A stretch of DNA of 64,000 nt, taken from Novosphingobium sp. Chol11. GTDB lineage: Bacteria > Pseudomonadota > Alphaproteobacteria > Sphingomonadales > Sphingomonadaceae. Both the position numbers and the translations under genes were made by a program. Below, one piece after another: positions 55,196-63,693 of the stretch. The notes under the pieces are model-generated. The model saw only the letters and a list, made by a program, of their open reading frames with translations, had not been told where the DNA came from and did not search any database. The stretch's first letter is position 1; the number at the start of each line of letters is the position of its first letter. The DNA is taken from contig NZ_OBMU01000002.1 of the NCBI RefSeq assembly GCF_900218065.1, positions 264,232 to 328,231 on the forward strand. The letters run 5' to 3'.

Positions 55196-55801
55196 TCAAT
55201 GCGGCTGGCCGGAGCCTTCACCGCCCTGCTGTCCTTGTGAAGCAGCGCCAGCTCCACCGCCGGGATCGCCGCTGCGTCTCCCCAGCACCTGGCCGCCCTG
55301 TCCATTACCGATCTGTCCATTGCCGATCTGGCCATTGCCGATCTGGATACGGCGGCTGCGCTCCTGACTGCCCTGCCTTGGCAGGCTGATCTTGAGCACG
55401 CCATTGTTGAAATCGGCATGGACCTGATCGGGATCTGGCTGGAACGGCAGCTGGATCGATCGGGAGAAGGCGCCATAGGAGCGTTCCAGGACATGTGCCT
55501 GCTTGTCCTCATGCTCCCGCCGCTTCTCTCCGCTGATGATCAGCATCTCGCCCTCCAGCCGAAGATCCACATCCTCCTGGGCGACGCCGGGAAGTTCGGC
55601 GGTGATCTCCAGCTTGTCCCCCGCCTCATGCACGTCGATGCGCGGCATGCCCATCATCGTGCCATGTCCGCCGGGGCTGCTGCCCATGGCTCGGAAGCTG
55701 TCATCGAACAGCCGGTTCACCTCGCGATGCAGGTCGAGAAAGGGGTCGCCGCGGTTCAACAGGCCGCGACCACCAAAAGGTGTCATGAAATGCGAAGCCA
55801 T
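55196..55801 (-). CDS. Hsp20-family small heat-shock protein
   Basis: This 201-residue chaperone has the alpha-crystallin domain (IDVHEAGDKLEITAELPGVA, DVDLRLEGEMLIISGEKRRE, YGAFSRSIQLPF, NNGVLKISLP). The C-terminal tail is unusual: after the I-x-I-like segment (RRIQIGNG) come three GQIGN repeats and a glycine/glutamine-rich low-complexity end. GGAGG lies before ATG 55801. The tail replaces the short extension that normally directs oligomer assembly. Confidence 0.9.
   Translation of the reverse strand: MASHFMTPFGGRGLLNRGDPFLDLHREVNRLFDDSFRAMGSSPGGHGTMMGMPRIDVHEAGDKLEITAELPGVAQEDVDLRLEGEMLIISGEKRREHEDKQAHVLERSYGAFSRSIQLPFQPDPDQVHADFNNGVLKISLPRQGSQERSRRIQIGNGQIGNGQIGNGQGGQVLGRRSGDPGGGAGAASQGQQGGEGSGQPH
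55301..55345. repeat. Three tandem 15-bp repeats in the Hsp20 tail
   Basis: Three near-identical 15-bp units (CCATTGCCGATCTG core) encode the GQIGN repeats. Such in-frame repeats can change number by slippage without breaking the gene. Confidence 0.85.
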
Positions 55802-55911
55802 CGAAAGACCTCCTGTCCAGAGAATCAAGGCCCTGACGACGGAGCGGCCCGCCGCAGGGACCGCGCCAAAAACGATTGGAAAACAGGCTGGTTCCGCCGC
55901 AGCGCGCCGCT

Positions 55912-56286
55912 TCAGGATTTCCGTTCGCGGTAAAATTGCACGCCCAATTGCAGGCTTTCGGCGATCCGATCGGCCTTCTCCTGAAAGGCGGCCGCCGCTT
56001 CCGGCGCAAGCATGTCGCCGCTCGTTTGCCGCCACAGCGCCAGCCAGCGGCTGAAATTATCCGCTGTCATATGCGGTTCGTGCTGGACATGCGCGACCAT
56101 GGGCTGCCCCTTGTACCGGCCGGTGCCCAGCATCACCGATGACCAGAATGCCTTCAGCTTCTCCAGATGCAGCGGCCAGTCGTCGATCGCCTGATCGAAT
56201 ATCGGGCCAAGCACCGGGTCGGCACGCACCCGATCGTAAAAGGCCGGGACGAGGCGGCCAATATCCTCCTCACTTATCTGGCTCAT
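55912..56286 (-). CDS. Group III truncated haemoglobin
   Basis: This 124-residue globin has the 2-on-2 pattern of group III: LVPAFYDRVRADPVLGPIF, then FWSSVMLGTGRYKGQPM and HVQHEPHMTADNFSRWLALW, which includes the proximal histidine region. It binds O2 or NO, likely in NO or oxygen handling. It lies 27 bp after the P450 gene stop on the same strand and may be co-transcribed with it. Confidence 0.87.
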   Translation of the reverse strand: MSQISEEDIGRLVPAFYDRVRADPVLGPIFDQAIDDWPLHLEKLKAFWSSVMLGTGRYKGQPMVAHVQHEPHMTADNFSRWLALWRQTSGDMLAPEAAAAFQEKADRIAESLQLGVQFYRERKS

Positions 56287-56313
56287 CTATCGGCAACCGG
56301 CAACGGCATGTCC

Positions 56314-57495
56314 TCAGTCACAGGAAATGGCGGCATTGCGCAGCTCATAGCCCGTGACGAGGGGATTCCACGTCAGCATCGGCGCGCGATCCAGCTTCAG
56401 GCCCGGCACCTGCAACAGCTGTTCCAGAAATATGCAGCTTTCCTGAAGCGCGACCTGGGCGCCGGGGCAGCGATGTTCTCCATCGCCGAAGGACAGGCCC
56501 GCATTGCCATATTTGGCGCTGACTTCCCGGCCCGGCACCAGTTCGCAAGGCCGCTCGCCAAAGGCCGCCATATCCGTGTTCGCCGCGCGAACATCGACGG
56601 CAACGGCCGCGCCCGGAGGGGCATCGGCCCCCGTCTCTTCGGCGGGGACGCGGCGATAGAGATAGCCGACCACCGGCTCCAGCCGCAGCAATTCCTCCAG
56701 CAAGGCGATCTTGCCTTTCTCATCGGCGGCGAGGAAGGCGGTCTTGACCTCCTCCCGCTCCAGCATGTGCCACGCGGCCATCACGATGAACTCGCGCGTG
56801 GTCGCCATGCCCGCCGCGCCATAGACCAGGCATTCGGTCAATATCTCCCGGCCATTATAGCCCTCGTCGATCAGGTGGGAAATGACATCGTCCCGCCGCT
56901 GCTTGCGCCGGGCGCGGATCGCCGGGGCGACATCATGATAGTAGAAGGACAGGACCCGATATTGGGCCTGCACGAATTTGATCAGCGCCGTGACCTTGTT
57001 CGGGTGGGCTCGAAAATCGCCGGTGAAGAACACGTCCAGCCTGCGGGCGAGCCCCTTGGGATCGCTGTCGGTCAGGCCGACGATATGGCTCGCGACCGCG
57101 ACGGCCAGCTCCAGGCTGAGCTGGTCGAGGAAGCCGGTCTTTTCCTTTTTGAAACGGGATATGAGCTGGTCGCTGAGTTCGACCATCAGTTCGCGATAAT
57201 GGGTCGTGACGATGCGCGGGGTGAAGAACCGCGCCGTGGCGCTGCGCTGCACACGATGGGCTTCGCCTTCCAGGAACAGGATGGGCTGGCGCGTAGCGCT
57301 GCCGATCCGGCCGACCTGTTCGGCCAGGAAACCCGCCTGCCGCACATTCTGGTTGCGCAGGATGGCGCGCGCTTGGGCAAAATTGCCCGTGCGCACATCG
57401 GGGTCTACGGTCCCACCCGCACTCGACGCGGCGGCGGACTTGCGATCATCGCCCTCGCGATGAAAAGGACAGGCGCCTGAAAGACGAGCCTCCAT
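56314..57495 (-). CDS. Cytochrome P450
   Basis: This 393-residue soluble P450 has the I-helix AAGMATTRE, the E-x-x-R motif in EELLRLE and the heme cysteine in LSFGDGEHRCPGAQVAL. Ferredoxin and reductase genes are not adjacent. It is followed by the globin gene and preceded, 146 bp upstream, by the BVMO gene on the same strand, so a shared oxidative pathway is likely. The substrate is unknown. An unusual CPFHREG motif occurs near the N-terminus. Confidence 0.92.
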   Translation of the reverse strand: MEARLSGACPFHREGDDRKSAAASSAGGTVDPDVRTGNFAQARAILRNQNVRQAGFLAEQVGRIGSATRQPILFLEGEAHRVQRSATARFFTPRIVTTHYRELMVELSDQLISRFKKEKTGFLDQLSLELAVAVASHIVGLTDSDPKGLARRLDVFFTGDFRAHPNKVTALIKFVQAQYRVLSFYYHDVAPAIRARRKQRRDDVISHLIDEGYNGREILTECLVYGAAGMATTREFIVMAAWHMLEREEVKTAFLAADEKGKIALLEELLRLEPVVGYLYRRVPAEETGADAPPGAAVAVDVRAANTDMAAFGERPCELVPGREVSAKYGNAGLSFGDGEHRCPGAQVALQESCIFLEQLLQVPGLKLDRAPMLTWNPLVTGYELRNAAISCD

Positions 57496-57641
57496 CAGCT
57501 TCGACCCCTCATATGTGCACGACGGGCTTCTAACTTAGGAGCACCCCGGTGCCGGTCAAGGCCGCGCCTGTCCTGATCTTCAATGCGGGAAGGTGGGGAA
57601 GCGTCTGGCCGCCAGGCAGCCCGGCGCCTCCCACTTCATGA

Positions 57642-59588
57642 TCAGTTGAACTTATAATCTTCCAGAACGGGCTTTTGCAGCTCGTTCCACATGTCGACGA
57701 GGCGGAACGGCCAGGGACCGACCGGGCGGCCCTTGCTGTTCTGATAATAGCTCTTCGACTTGGGGTGGGTCCAGATCATGTGTTTCATCTGGTCGTCGAT
57801 CCGCTTGTTGTGGCGAAGGAAGGCTTCCTCCGTCACTTCAACCGTGCGCGCGCCACGGGCGATCATCTCATCGAGGCATTCGATCAGATAATGGACCTGC
57901 GACTCGCTGACGATGTTGAGGCCGCCTGCGTGGTTCGGGCCGATATTGGGGCCGGTCGACAGGAAGTAGTTGGGATAGCCGGGGATGGTCGTGCCCATAT
58001 AGGCGCGTTCTTCCTCGTCTGCCCAGTCCACCGCGATATCGTGACCGTCGCGGCCCTTGATCTCCAGATCCTGCACCAGCGACGACGCGTTGAAGCCGGT
58101 CGCGCAGATGATGATGTCCAGTTCGTAGACCTTGCCGTCATTCGTGCGGATGCCGTTGGGCAGGATTTCCGCGATGCCCGCCGTTTCCAGCGTCGTGTGC
58201 GGCTGCACCAGCGCATCGTACCAGCCCGCGTCCATCACCACGCGCTTGGAAAATATCGGGAAATCGGGCGTCAGCTTCTCGATCAGGTCCGGGCGGCCCG
58301 CCAGCTTGTGATGCATGTGCGACAAGGCATATTGGCGCATGCCTTCGTTGAGCGCCGACACCGCGATGCCGTCTTCGGGGTAGGACGGGTCCTTCACCAC
58401 ATTGGGGTAGAGGCCATCGGCCGCGAACCAGAACACCCGGAAACGGAACCATTCCTTGTAATAGGGGATGTGCCGCATCGCCCACTTCACGGGCTCGGGC
58501 ACTTCCGCCTTCACTTCGGGATTGTTGATCATCCAGTGCTTGGTGCGCATGAAGACGACCAGTTCGTCGACTTCCTTGACGATCGTGGACACGATCTGCG
58601 CGGAGCTGGCGCCGGTGCCGATGACGGCGACCTTCTTGCCCTTGAGGTCGATATTCTCGTCATAGTCGGCCGAGTGGGTGATGATGCCCTGGAAGCTTTC
58701 GATGCCCTTGATGTCGGGCAGCACCCAGCGGTCGGTGGTGCCGAACGCGTTGAACACGGCATTGGCCTTGATGACTTCGCGCTTGCCGCTGTTCAGGTCT
58801 TCGACCGTGACGTTCCACACGGCTTCGTCCTGATCGAAGACCAGGCTGTGCACCATGGTCTTGAAGCGGATGTTGCGGCGGACGTCATATTTGTCGGCCA
58901 CGGCGCGGAAATATTCGCGCATGTCCGCGCCATGGGGGTGGTAGTGGTTCCACTCCGGGCTGATTTCGAAGGAATAGGAATAGAAGTGGCTGGGCGTATC
59001 CACGCCGACGCCCGGATAGCGGTTCTTCCACCAGGTGCCGCCGACTTCTTCATTCTTCTCGATGATCACATGCTCGTAACCGGCACGCTCCAGCTCGATC
59101 CCGGCGAGGATGCCGGTCAGGCCCGCGCCGATCACCAGCACCTTGAATCCAGCCGGGGGAGGGGTGCGCTCCGACAGTTCCTTGCGCACGGGGCTGCGGT
59201 GGAATCCGCCCTGTTCCATGACCATGGGAACGAACTCGTCAGTCACCGGCTCGCCGACGCCGACGCTCATCATCTTCTGCATCAGTTCGATCGGCGGATC
59301 TTCCGACTTCGCCGCGCCCGGCGTCGTCAGCACATGGACCAGCTTTTCATGCAGGTCGTCGATGCAGTCCTGCGGCATCACATAGTCGGGATTGGTGTAG
59401 GGCGGGTGAATGTGGACCTTGAAGGTTTCCAGCATCGATTCATCATGCGTCAGGTGCACATAGACCATCAGCAGCGTCTGGAGATTGGCCGCCTTCAGCG
59501 CCTCCCGCAGTTCCGGACCGTCTGCGAGGGGAAGGGGGCGGCTGCCACTGTCAAGCATGTTCGGCAAAGTCGTCGTTCTCATATCCAT
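57642..59588 (-). CDS. Baeyer-Villiger monooxygenase, HAPMO-like
   Basis: This 648-residue flavoprotein has a 145-residue N-terminal extension before its first dinucleotide fold (VLVIGAGLTGILAG, G154-G159), then EVGGTWWKNRYPGVGVD and a second NADP fold (VAVIGTGASSAQIV). The extension and length match 4-hydroxyacetophenone monooxygenase. The BVMO fingerprint is atypical: F299-Q-G-I-I-T-H305 followed by SADYD rather than x-x-x-W-P. It would insert oxygen beside a ketone. ATG 59588 follows GGAG by about five bases; ATG 59600 is also possible. Confidence 0.88.
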   Translation of the reverse strand: MDMRTTTLPNMLDSGSRPLPLADGPELREALKAANLQTLLMVYVHLTHDESMLETFKVHIHPPYTNPDYVMPQDCIDDLHEKLVHVLTTPGAAKSEDPPIELMQKMMSVGVGEPVTDEFVPMVMEQGGFHRSPVRKELSERTPPPAGFKVLVIGAGLTGILAGIELERAGYEHVIIEKNEEVGGTWWKNRYPGVGVDTPSHFYSYSFEISPEWNHYHPHGADMREYFRAVADKYDVRRNIRFKTMVHSLVFDQDEAVWNVTVEDLNSGKREVIKANAVFNAFGTTDRWVLPDIKGIESFQGIITHSADYDENIDLKGKKVAVIGTGASSAQIVSTIVKEVDELVVFMRTKHWMINNPEVKAEVPEPVKWAMRHIPYYKEWFRFRVFWFAADGLYPNVVKDPSYPEDGIAVSALNEGMRQYALSHMHHKLAGRPDLIEKLTPDFPIFSKRVVMDAGWYDALVQPHTTLETAGIAEILPNGIRTNDGKVYELDIIICATGFNASSLVQDLEIKGRDGHDIAVDWADEEERAYMGTTIPGYPNYFLSTGPNIGPNHAGGLNIVSESQVHYLIECLDEMIARGARTVEVTEEAFLRHNKRIDDQMKHMIWTHPKSKSYYQNSKGRPVGPWPFRLVDMWNELQKPVLEDYKFN

Positions 59589-59676
59589 ATGTCTCTCCAT
59601 GAGAGCTGCGGGTCTTCCGGGGACGCGGGGGCCGTGCTGCCCTGCCGTTATCGCGCCGTCATCTCCACATTCTCGC

Positions 59677-59838
59677 TCAACCGTCCTTCAGTTCGCTGAC
59701 GAACAGGACGCGCACGTCCGGTTCGGGCATTTGCGAATCGGGCTCGACATGCTTGCCGCCATGCGCCAGGACGCATTCGGCCAGCGCGTCGGGCTCCTTG
59801 GCGGTAAAGCCAGCGATCATTCCCGTTCGCAGGAAGCA
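59677..59838 (-). pseudogene. Remnant of a VOC-family protein (C-terminal half)
   Basis: A 47-residue frame from ATG 59820, extendable to about 59838 before a stop, reads AGFTAKEPDALAECVLAHGG then VRVLFVSELKDG. This matches the C-terminal half of the intact VOC protein at 4761-5174 (LGFITDDLDALASRVLAHGG, VRVLFTTDPEGR). The N-terminal half and the final metal-ligand glutamate are gone. It lies directly upstream of the BVMO gene on the same strand, where an intact VOC gene may once have been part of the operon. Confidence 0.7.
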
Positions 59839-60012
59839 GGCCTATCCAAAAAGTTGATCATCGTCAACGATTTGAATCGGTGGCTTCACCTGTTTCCAGT
59901 GCCCGCATATCCTTGTTGATCAAGGGCGCAACTGCGTCCACCTTCGCCGCCAGCTTTTCCGCCAGGCGGACGAGCCACGGATCAGAACAGTTAGCCGAAC
60001 GGAGAAAAGGGC

Positions 60013-60759
60013 ATGCAAAGGTTCAAGGATAAGGCCATCGTCATCACCGGCGGTTCCAGCGGCATCGGCCTCGCGGCGGCGCAGCGGATCATGGAGGAAG
60101 GCGGATCGGTCCTGATCACCGGATCGAACAGCGAAAGGCTGGAAAGCGCCGCCGCCGCGCTTCCCGGCGTGCATGTCCTGCAGAATGACGCCGCCCGGCC
60201 CGAAGCCGCCGAGGCCTTGGCGCAGGAAGCCGCCCGGCTGTTCGGCCAGGTCGATGGCCTTTTCCTGAACGCAGGCGTCGGCGCGGGCGCGCCGCTCGGC
60301 CATATCAGCGCGGACCTCTACCGCAACCTCATGGACCTCAACGTCGGTGGCCCCGTCTTCGGCACCCAGGCGATGGCGCCGCTGATCCGCGACGGCGGCT
60401 CTATCCTGATCACGGCCTCGGTCGCCAAGGACAAGGGGCTGCCGGCAAGCGCCCTCTATGCCGCCACCAAAGGCGCTGTCCGCTCGCTGGCCCGCGGCTT
60501 CGCCCAGGAACTCGCCCCGCGCCGCATTCGCGTGAACACCTTGAGCCCCGGGCCGATCGCCACCGACTTTTTCAACCGCCTCGGCCTGCCCCCGGAACAT
60601 CTGGGCGCCATCGAACAGCAGATGGCGGGCAACAACCCCCTCGGCCGCCTTGGAACCGCGCAAGAGGCGGCGGCTGTCGCCCTGTTCCTGCTCTCGGATG
60701 AAGCAAGCTATGTGACGGGTTCTGACTATTTCGTCGACGGCGGCGAAGCGCAGATCTAG
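60013..60759 (+). CDS. SDR family oxidoreductase
   Basis: This 248-residue classical short-chain dehydrogenase has TGGSSGIGLAAAQ, LFLNAGVG (in place of NNAG), ITASVAKDKG with the catalytic serine, and Y-x-x-x-K in LYAATKGAVRS, ending YVTGSDYFVDGG. GGAGAAAAGG precedes the ATG. It is divergent from the BVMO region and could make or use the ketone that enzyme oxidises. The promoter gap (59839-60012) shows nothing notable. Confidence 0.9.
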   Translation: MQRFKDKAIVITGGSSGIGLAAAQRIMEEGGSVLITGSNSERLESAAAALPGVHVLQNDAARPEAAEALAQEAARLFGQVDGLFLNAGVGAGAPLGHISADLYRNLMDLNVGGPVFGTQAMAPLIRDGGSILITASVAKDKGLPASALYAATKGAVRSLARGFAQELAPRRIRVNTLSPGPIATDFFNRLGLPPEHLGAIEQQMAGNNPLGRLGTAQEAAAVALFLLSDEASYVTGSDYFVDGGEAQI

Positions 60760-60771
60760 CCGCTCTCCCTT

Positions 60772-60804
60772 GCCCGGGGGCCGTCAGCAGCCTGGCTCCC
60801 GGGC
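60772..60804. terminator. GC-rich hairpin between SDR and GH1-like genes
   Basis: An 11-bp stem (60772-60782 with 60794-60804, one G-U pair) lies between the converging genes, 12 bp after the SDR stop. There is no T-run, but it could stop both transcripts. Confidence 0.5.
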
Positions 60805-60859
60805 CAATTCGCGTGCCTGCGCCTGACGATCAAGGGCTAGCCCGCGAACCGCCGTTCCA

Positions 60860-62155
60860 TCACTCGCCATCCTGTACTGCCGGGCTTGCCGACGGCGACC
60901 TGATCATATGCTTGGCCCGCGCACGCTGCTCGACCGCATAGGCGCGCTCGGCATCGCTCGGCATCACCAGCGGCACCGCCAGGCACATGCTCTGCGTCGG
61001 CAGCACGTCGCGCCACTGCTGGATCAGCCGCTTGTACGCCTTGCCCACCGGCCGGATCTTGCGGTCGAGATCGAACAGGCCGAGCGGATTGACGTTGCCA
61101 TTCTTCTCACGAAGCGCGCTGTCCCAATCCACCTGATCCGTCAGCGAATACCAGGTAAATCCGACGATCGGCACGCCGTCATTACGCACCCTCAGCACAT
61201 TGGCCCATTGTTTCCACATCCAATCGACCGCTTCCGTGCCCAGCGGACCTTCGGACAGGTTGGTTTCGGTGTGCATCACCGGCAAATGATAGCGCTGATG
61301 ATATTGGCGCGTGATCTCGCTATAGCCGAAAATCTCTCCCGACGCCCGCGTGGCCCCGTCCGCCGCGACGCGATGCTCGTTGGTTACATAATAGTCGTTA
61401 CCCATGATGCAGTGCTGCTTCAGGCGATTGTCGAGGAAGAAATGATATTCCTCCCGCGTCATCCCGTGATCCATCAGATATTCGTACATCTCCGAATCCA
61501 CGCGCCGCCCGTAATTCAGGTCCAGCGAAAGGAAGCGCTGCGAATTCATGATTTCCGCGGGCTTGATGGCGGACGGAGATTCCGCGTGAAAATATTCCGA
61601 AGACTCGCTCTGGATGAAGATCGCGTCGGGCCGCACTTCCAATATCTGCCGCATCGCCATCACATTGGCGCGCACGATGTGCTTCAGCGCCGTGACGAAC
61701 GCCACGTCGCTGCTCAGCTGCTCGTTCCACCAGCCATAGCGCGCTGAAAAGGTGGCGCAGATAAACATTTCATTGACCGGCGTATAAAGCTGAACCCAGG
61801 GAAAGCGCTCCGCAAAGGCGCGGGCATAGACGCCGAACAGGTCGCAAAAATCCGGGTTCTGGAAATTGCCGATCCAATCGGGGACGCCGAAATGGCACAG
61901 GTCGACGATCGGCACGATGTTGAGCCGCTTCAGCTCGGCAAATGTCTCGTCGGCAAAATCCCAGTCGTAACGGCCGGGCCCCATCCACGTCCGGTGGATC
62001 GGCGGGCCATAGCGGAGGTAGCCGATCTCCATTTCCTGCACGAGCGCGAAGTCCTCGCGCCATCGCTCATAATGGTGGCAACTCTCCATCTCGTCGACGC
62101 GCACCCGGCCATTGTCGATGGTGGGCACACTATTCTCGACACCCGTCGCGAACAT
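60860..62155 (-). CDS. Glycoside hydrolase family 1-like protein
   Basis: This 431-residue protein has a clan-A barrel with acid/base E129 in LYTPVNEMFI and nucleophile E297 in VMHTETNLSEG, the GH1 pattern, although it is shorter than most GH1 enzymes. WMGPGRYDWDFADE and CHFGVPDWIGNF are also GH1-like. It should split beta-glycosides in the cytoplasm, as no signal peptide is seen. The start is uncertain: the frame stays open upstream of ATG 62155 with in-frame protein-like sequence (REPIANF), but no better start codon was found. Confidence 0.83.
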   Translation of the reverse strand: MFATGVENSVPTIDNGRVRVDEMESCHHYERWREDFALVQEMEIGYLRYGPPIHRTWMGPGRYDWDFADETFAELKRLNIVPIVDLCHFGVPDWIGNFQNPDFCDLFGVYARAFAERFPWVQLYTPVNEMFICATFSARYGWWNEQLSSDVAFVTALKHIVRANVMAMRQILEVRPDAIFIQSESSEYFHAESPSAIKPAEIMNSQRFLSLDLNYGRRVDSEMYEYLMDHGMTREEYHFFLDNRLKQHCIMGNDYYVTNEHRVAADGATRASGEIFGYSEITRQYHQRYHLPVMHTETNLSEGPLGTEAVDWMWKQWANVLRVRNDGVPIVGFTWYSLTDQVDWDSALREKNGNVNPLGLFDLDRKIRPVGKAYKRLIQQWRDVLPTQSMCLAVPLVMPSDAERAYAVEQRARAKHMIRSPSASPAVQDGE

Positions 62156-62310
62156 GAAATTGGCGATCGGCTCTCTCCCGGCAGCATCTGCCTGTCGAAA
62201 CGCCGGGGCGGGCCATGGTTTCCCTCGATTGGCAGGGAAGCGGTCGCGGCTCTCATCCGAGCGGGTCAGCGTCGAGCTCAGGTAAAGCTTGGCTGCCCAC
62301 TCTCCACCCC

Positions 62311-62336
62311 GTCATCCCGGCGCAGGCCGGGATCTC
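62311..62336. repeat. REP-like palindromic unit
   Basis: CCCGGCGCAGGCCGGG (6-bp arms, 4-base loop) is framed by GTCAT and ATCTCA, the usual form of dispersed palindromic repeats in many proteobacteria. It lies in the 243-bp gap between the GH1-like and small-protein genes and differs in sequence from the pair flanking the GIY-YIG gene. Confidence 0.55.
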
Positions 62337-62398
62337 AGGCCGCTTTTTCAGGACCGCCGACTAGCTTCCAAAAAGATAGCCGGACCCACCGGCGCGCC

Positions 62399-62722
62399 TC
62401 AATTATCGCAATATTCCCAGCGCCCCGCATTGCAGGCAGCAACCGCGCGCCGCCAGGACGCCATCTTGCGCTCATAGTCCGCGCGCGCATCGGCATAGCC
62501 CGAACCACCGCTCTGCGCGCGGCGATAGCCCCGCATGATCCGTGCATCGCGGTCCCGGACATAGGCGAGCTGCTGCTGGTTCATCCGCCGGATTATCGCA
62601 CGGTCCCGCTCGCGCGCCGCCGCACTGCGCATCGTCGGATCACGGGGATCATCGGCCAGCGCCACAGCCGGAAGCATCGCGGCGCCCAGCATGGCAACGC
62701 ATGCGAAAATTTTGACCTTCAT
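62399..62722 (-). CDS. Small exported protein of unknown function
   Basis: This 107-residue protein has a clear signal peptide (MKVKIFACVAMLGAAMLPA, cut after ALA), then a strongly basic, helical mature part (RDRAIIRRMNQQQLAYVRDR) and a C-terminus with two cysteines (ACNAGRWEYCDN) that could form a disulfide. AAGGATCC precedes the ATG. I do not recognise the family. It is probably periplasmic or surface bound. Confidence 0.75.
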   Translation of the reverse strand: MKVKIFACVAMLGAAMLPAVALADDPRDPTMRSAAARERDRAIIRRMNQQQLAYVRDRDARIMRGYRRAQSGGSGYADARADYERKMASWRRAVAACNAGRWEYCDN

Positions 62723-62864
62723 GGATCCTTGCCCCCTTACATTCCCTTGTCTCTGCTATTCGCGATCCGTTTCGTCCAAGGCAACGGATTTGCGACGAAC
62801 GGCGGGCTGCGTCCGTAACCGGGATCGTGGGAGAGTGGCCGATGGCGGCAGGAGAGGCAGGGAT

Positions 62865-63446
62865 TTGAACAGCTTGTCAGGCGCGAAGAGAGCCTTTCCC
62901 CCGGACTTTTTCCGTCAGGACATCGAAGCGGTAGCGCGCGGCCTGATCGGTGCGACGCTGCTGGTGAACGGCGTCGGCGGCCGCATCGTCGAAACCGAAG
63001 CCTATGACAGCGGCGACCCCGCCTCGCACAGCTTCCGGGGGCAGACGGCAGGCAATGGAGCGATGTTCGGCCCGATCGCCCACGCCTATGTCTATCGCAT
63101 CTACGGCCTGCACTGGTGCCTCAATATCGTGGCCGGGCCGCCGGGCAGTGCCGTCCTCATCCGGGCGCTGGAGCCGTTGGAGGGCGTCGACCAGATGATC
63201 GTCCGGCGCGGCATCACCAATCCATTGAAGCTCTGCTCAGGCCCCGGACGCCTGTGCCAGGCGCTCTCCGTCGATGGCTCGCTGAACGGCGCCTCCTTGC
63301 ACGCGCCACCTTTTGCGCTCCATCCACCGGCAGGTCCGGCGCCGATCGTCAACGGCCAACGCATCGGCATCAGCCGGGGCGTGGAAACGCCGTGGCGCTT
63401 CGGCGCAAGCGGCTCTCCATATGTGAGCCGCCCCTTTCCGGCATAG
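62865..63446 (+). CDS. 3-methyladenine DNA glycosylase (AAG/MPG family)
   Basis: This 193-residue protein belongs to the AAG family that removes alkylated purines. It has ARGLIGATLL, the catalytic glutamate region RIVETEAYDSGDPASHSF, AHAYVYRIYGLHWCLNIV and SGPGRLCQAL. No in-frame ATG exists near the family's N-terminus; TTG at 62865 follows GCAGGG, so it is taken as the start. It converges on the small gene after it. Confidence 0.88.
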   Translation: MNSLSGAKRAFPPDFFRQDIEAVARGLIGATLLVNGVGGRIVETEAYDSGDPASHSFRGQTAGNGAMFGPIAHAYVYRIYGLHWCLNIVAGPPGSAVLIRALEPLEGVDQMIVRRGITNPLKLCSGPGRLCQALSVDGSLNGASLHAPPFALHPPAGPAPIVNGQRIGISRGVETPWRFGASGSPYVSRPFPA

Positions 63447-63452
63447 CGCCCG

Positions 63453-63647
63453 TCAGTCTTCGTCGGGCTCGACACCCAATGCGTCTTCTTCGTCACGGTC
63501 GAGCTGCGCATCGATCGCCTCGGCAATCAGGTCCAGCTGCTCATAGGATGCGCTCAGTTCCAGCCGTGGCCCATCCTCGGTTTCAAAGCTGATGAGATAT
63601 TCCTCACCGGAGCGTGTGATTTCGAAACCGGAAATCTTGTCAGCCAT
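63453..63647 (-). CDS. Small acidic conserved-type protein (64 aa)
   Basis: This 64-residue protein (MADKISGFEITRSGEEYLIS...) is acidic, with an amphipathic helix (QLDLIAEAIDAQLDRDEEDA) and an acidic tail. AGGAGG lies just before ATG 63647, so it is surely translated. No function is recognised. It lies between the AAG gene and mfd. Confidence 0.8.
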   Translation of the reverse strand: MADKISGFEITRSGEEYLISFETEDGPRLELSASYEQLDLIAEAIDAQLDRDEEDALGVEPDED

Positions 63648-63693
63648 GAAGGTCCTCCTGCGGGGGTCTGCCGAGCTTTTGGGGTGAGTGCCG

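Noticed and set aside
55301..55345. Short tandem repeats considered as a CRISPR array
   Set aside because: The units are directly adjacent with no spacers and are in frame within hsp20.
57675..59699. 674-codon antisense open frame opposite the BVMO gene
   Set aside because: Its valine, aspartate and histidine bias is typical of a codon-position shadow, and the BVMO motifs are clear on the other strand.
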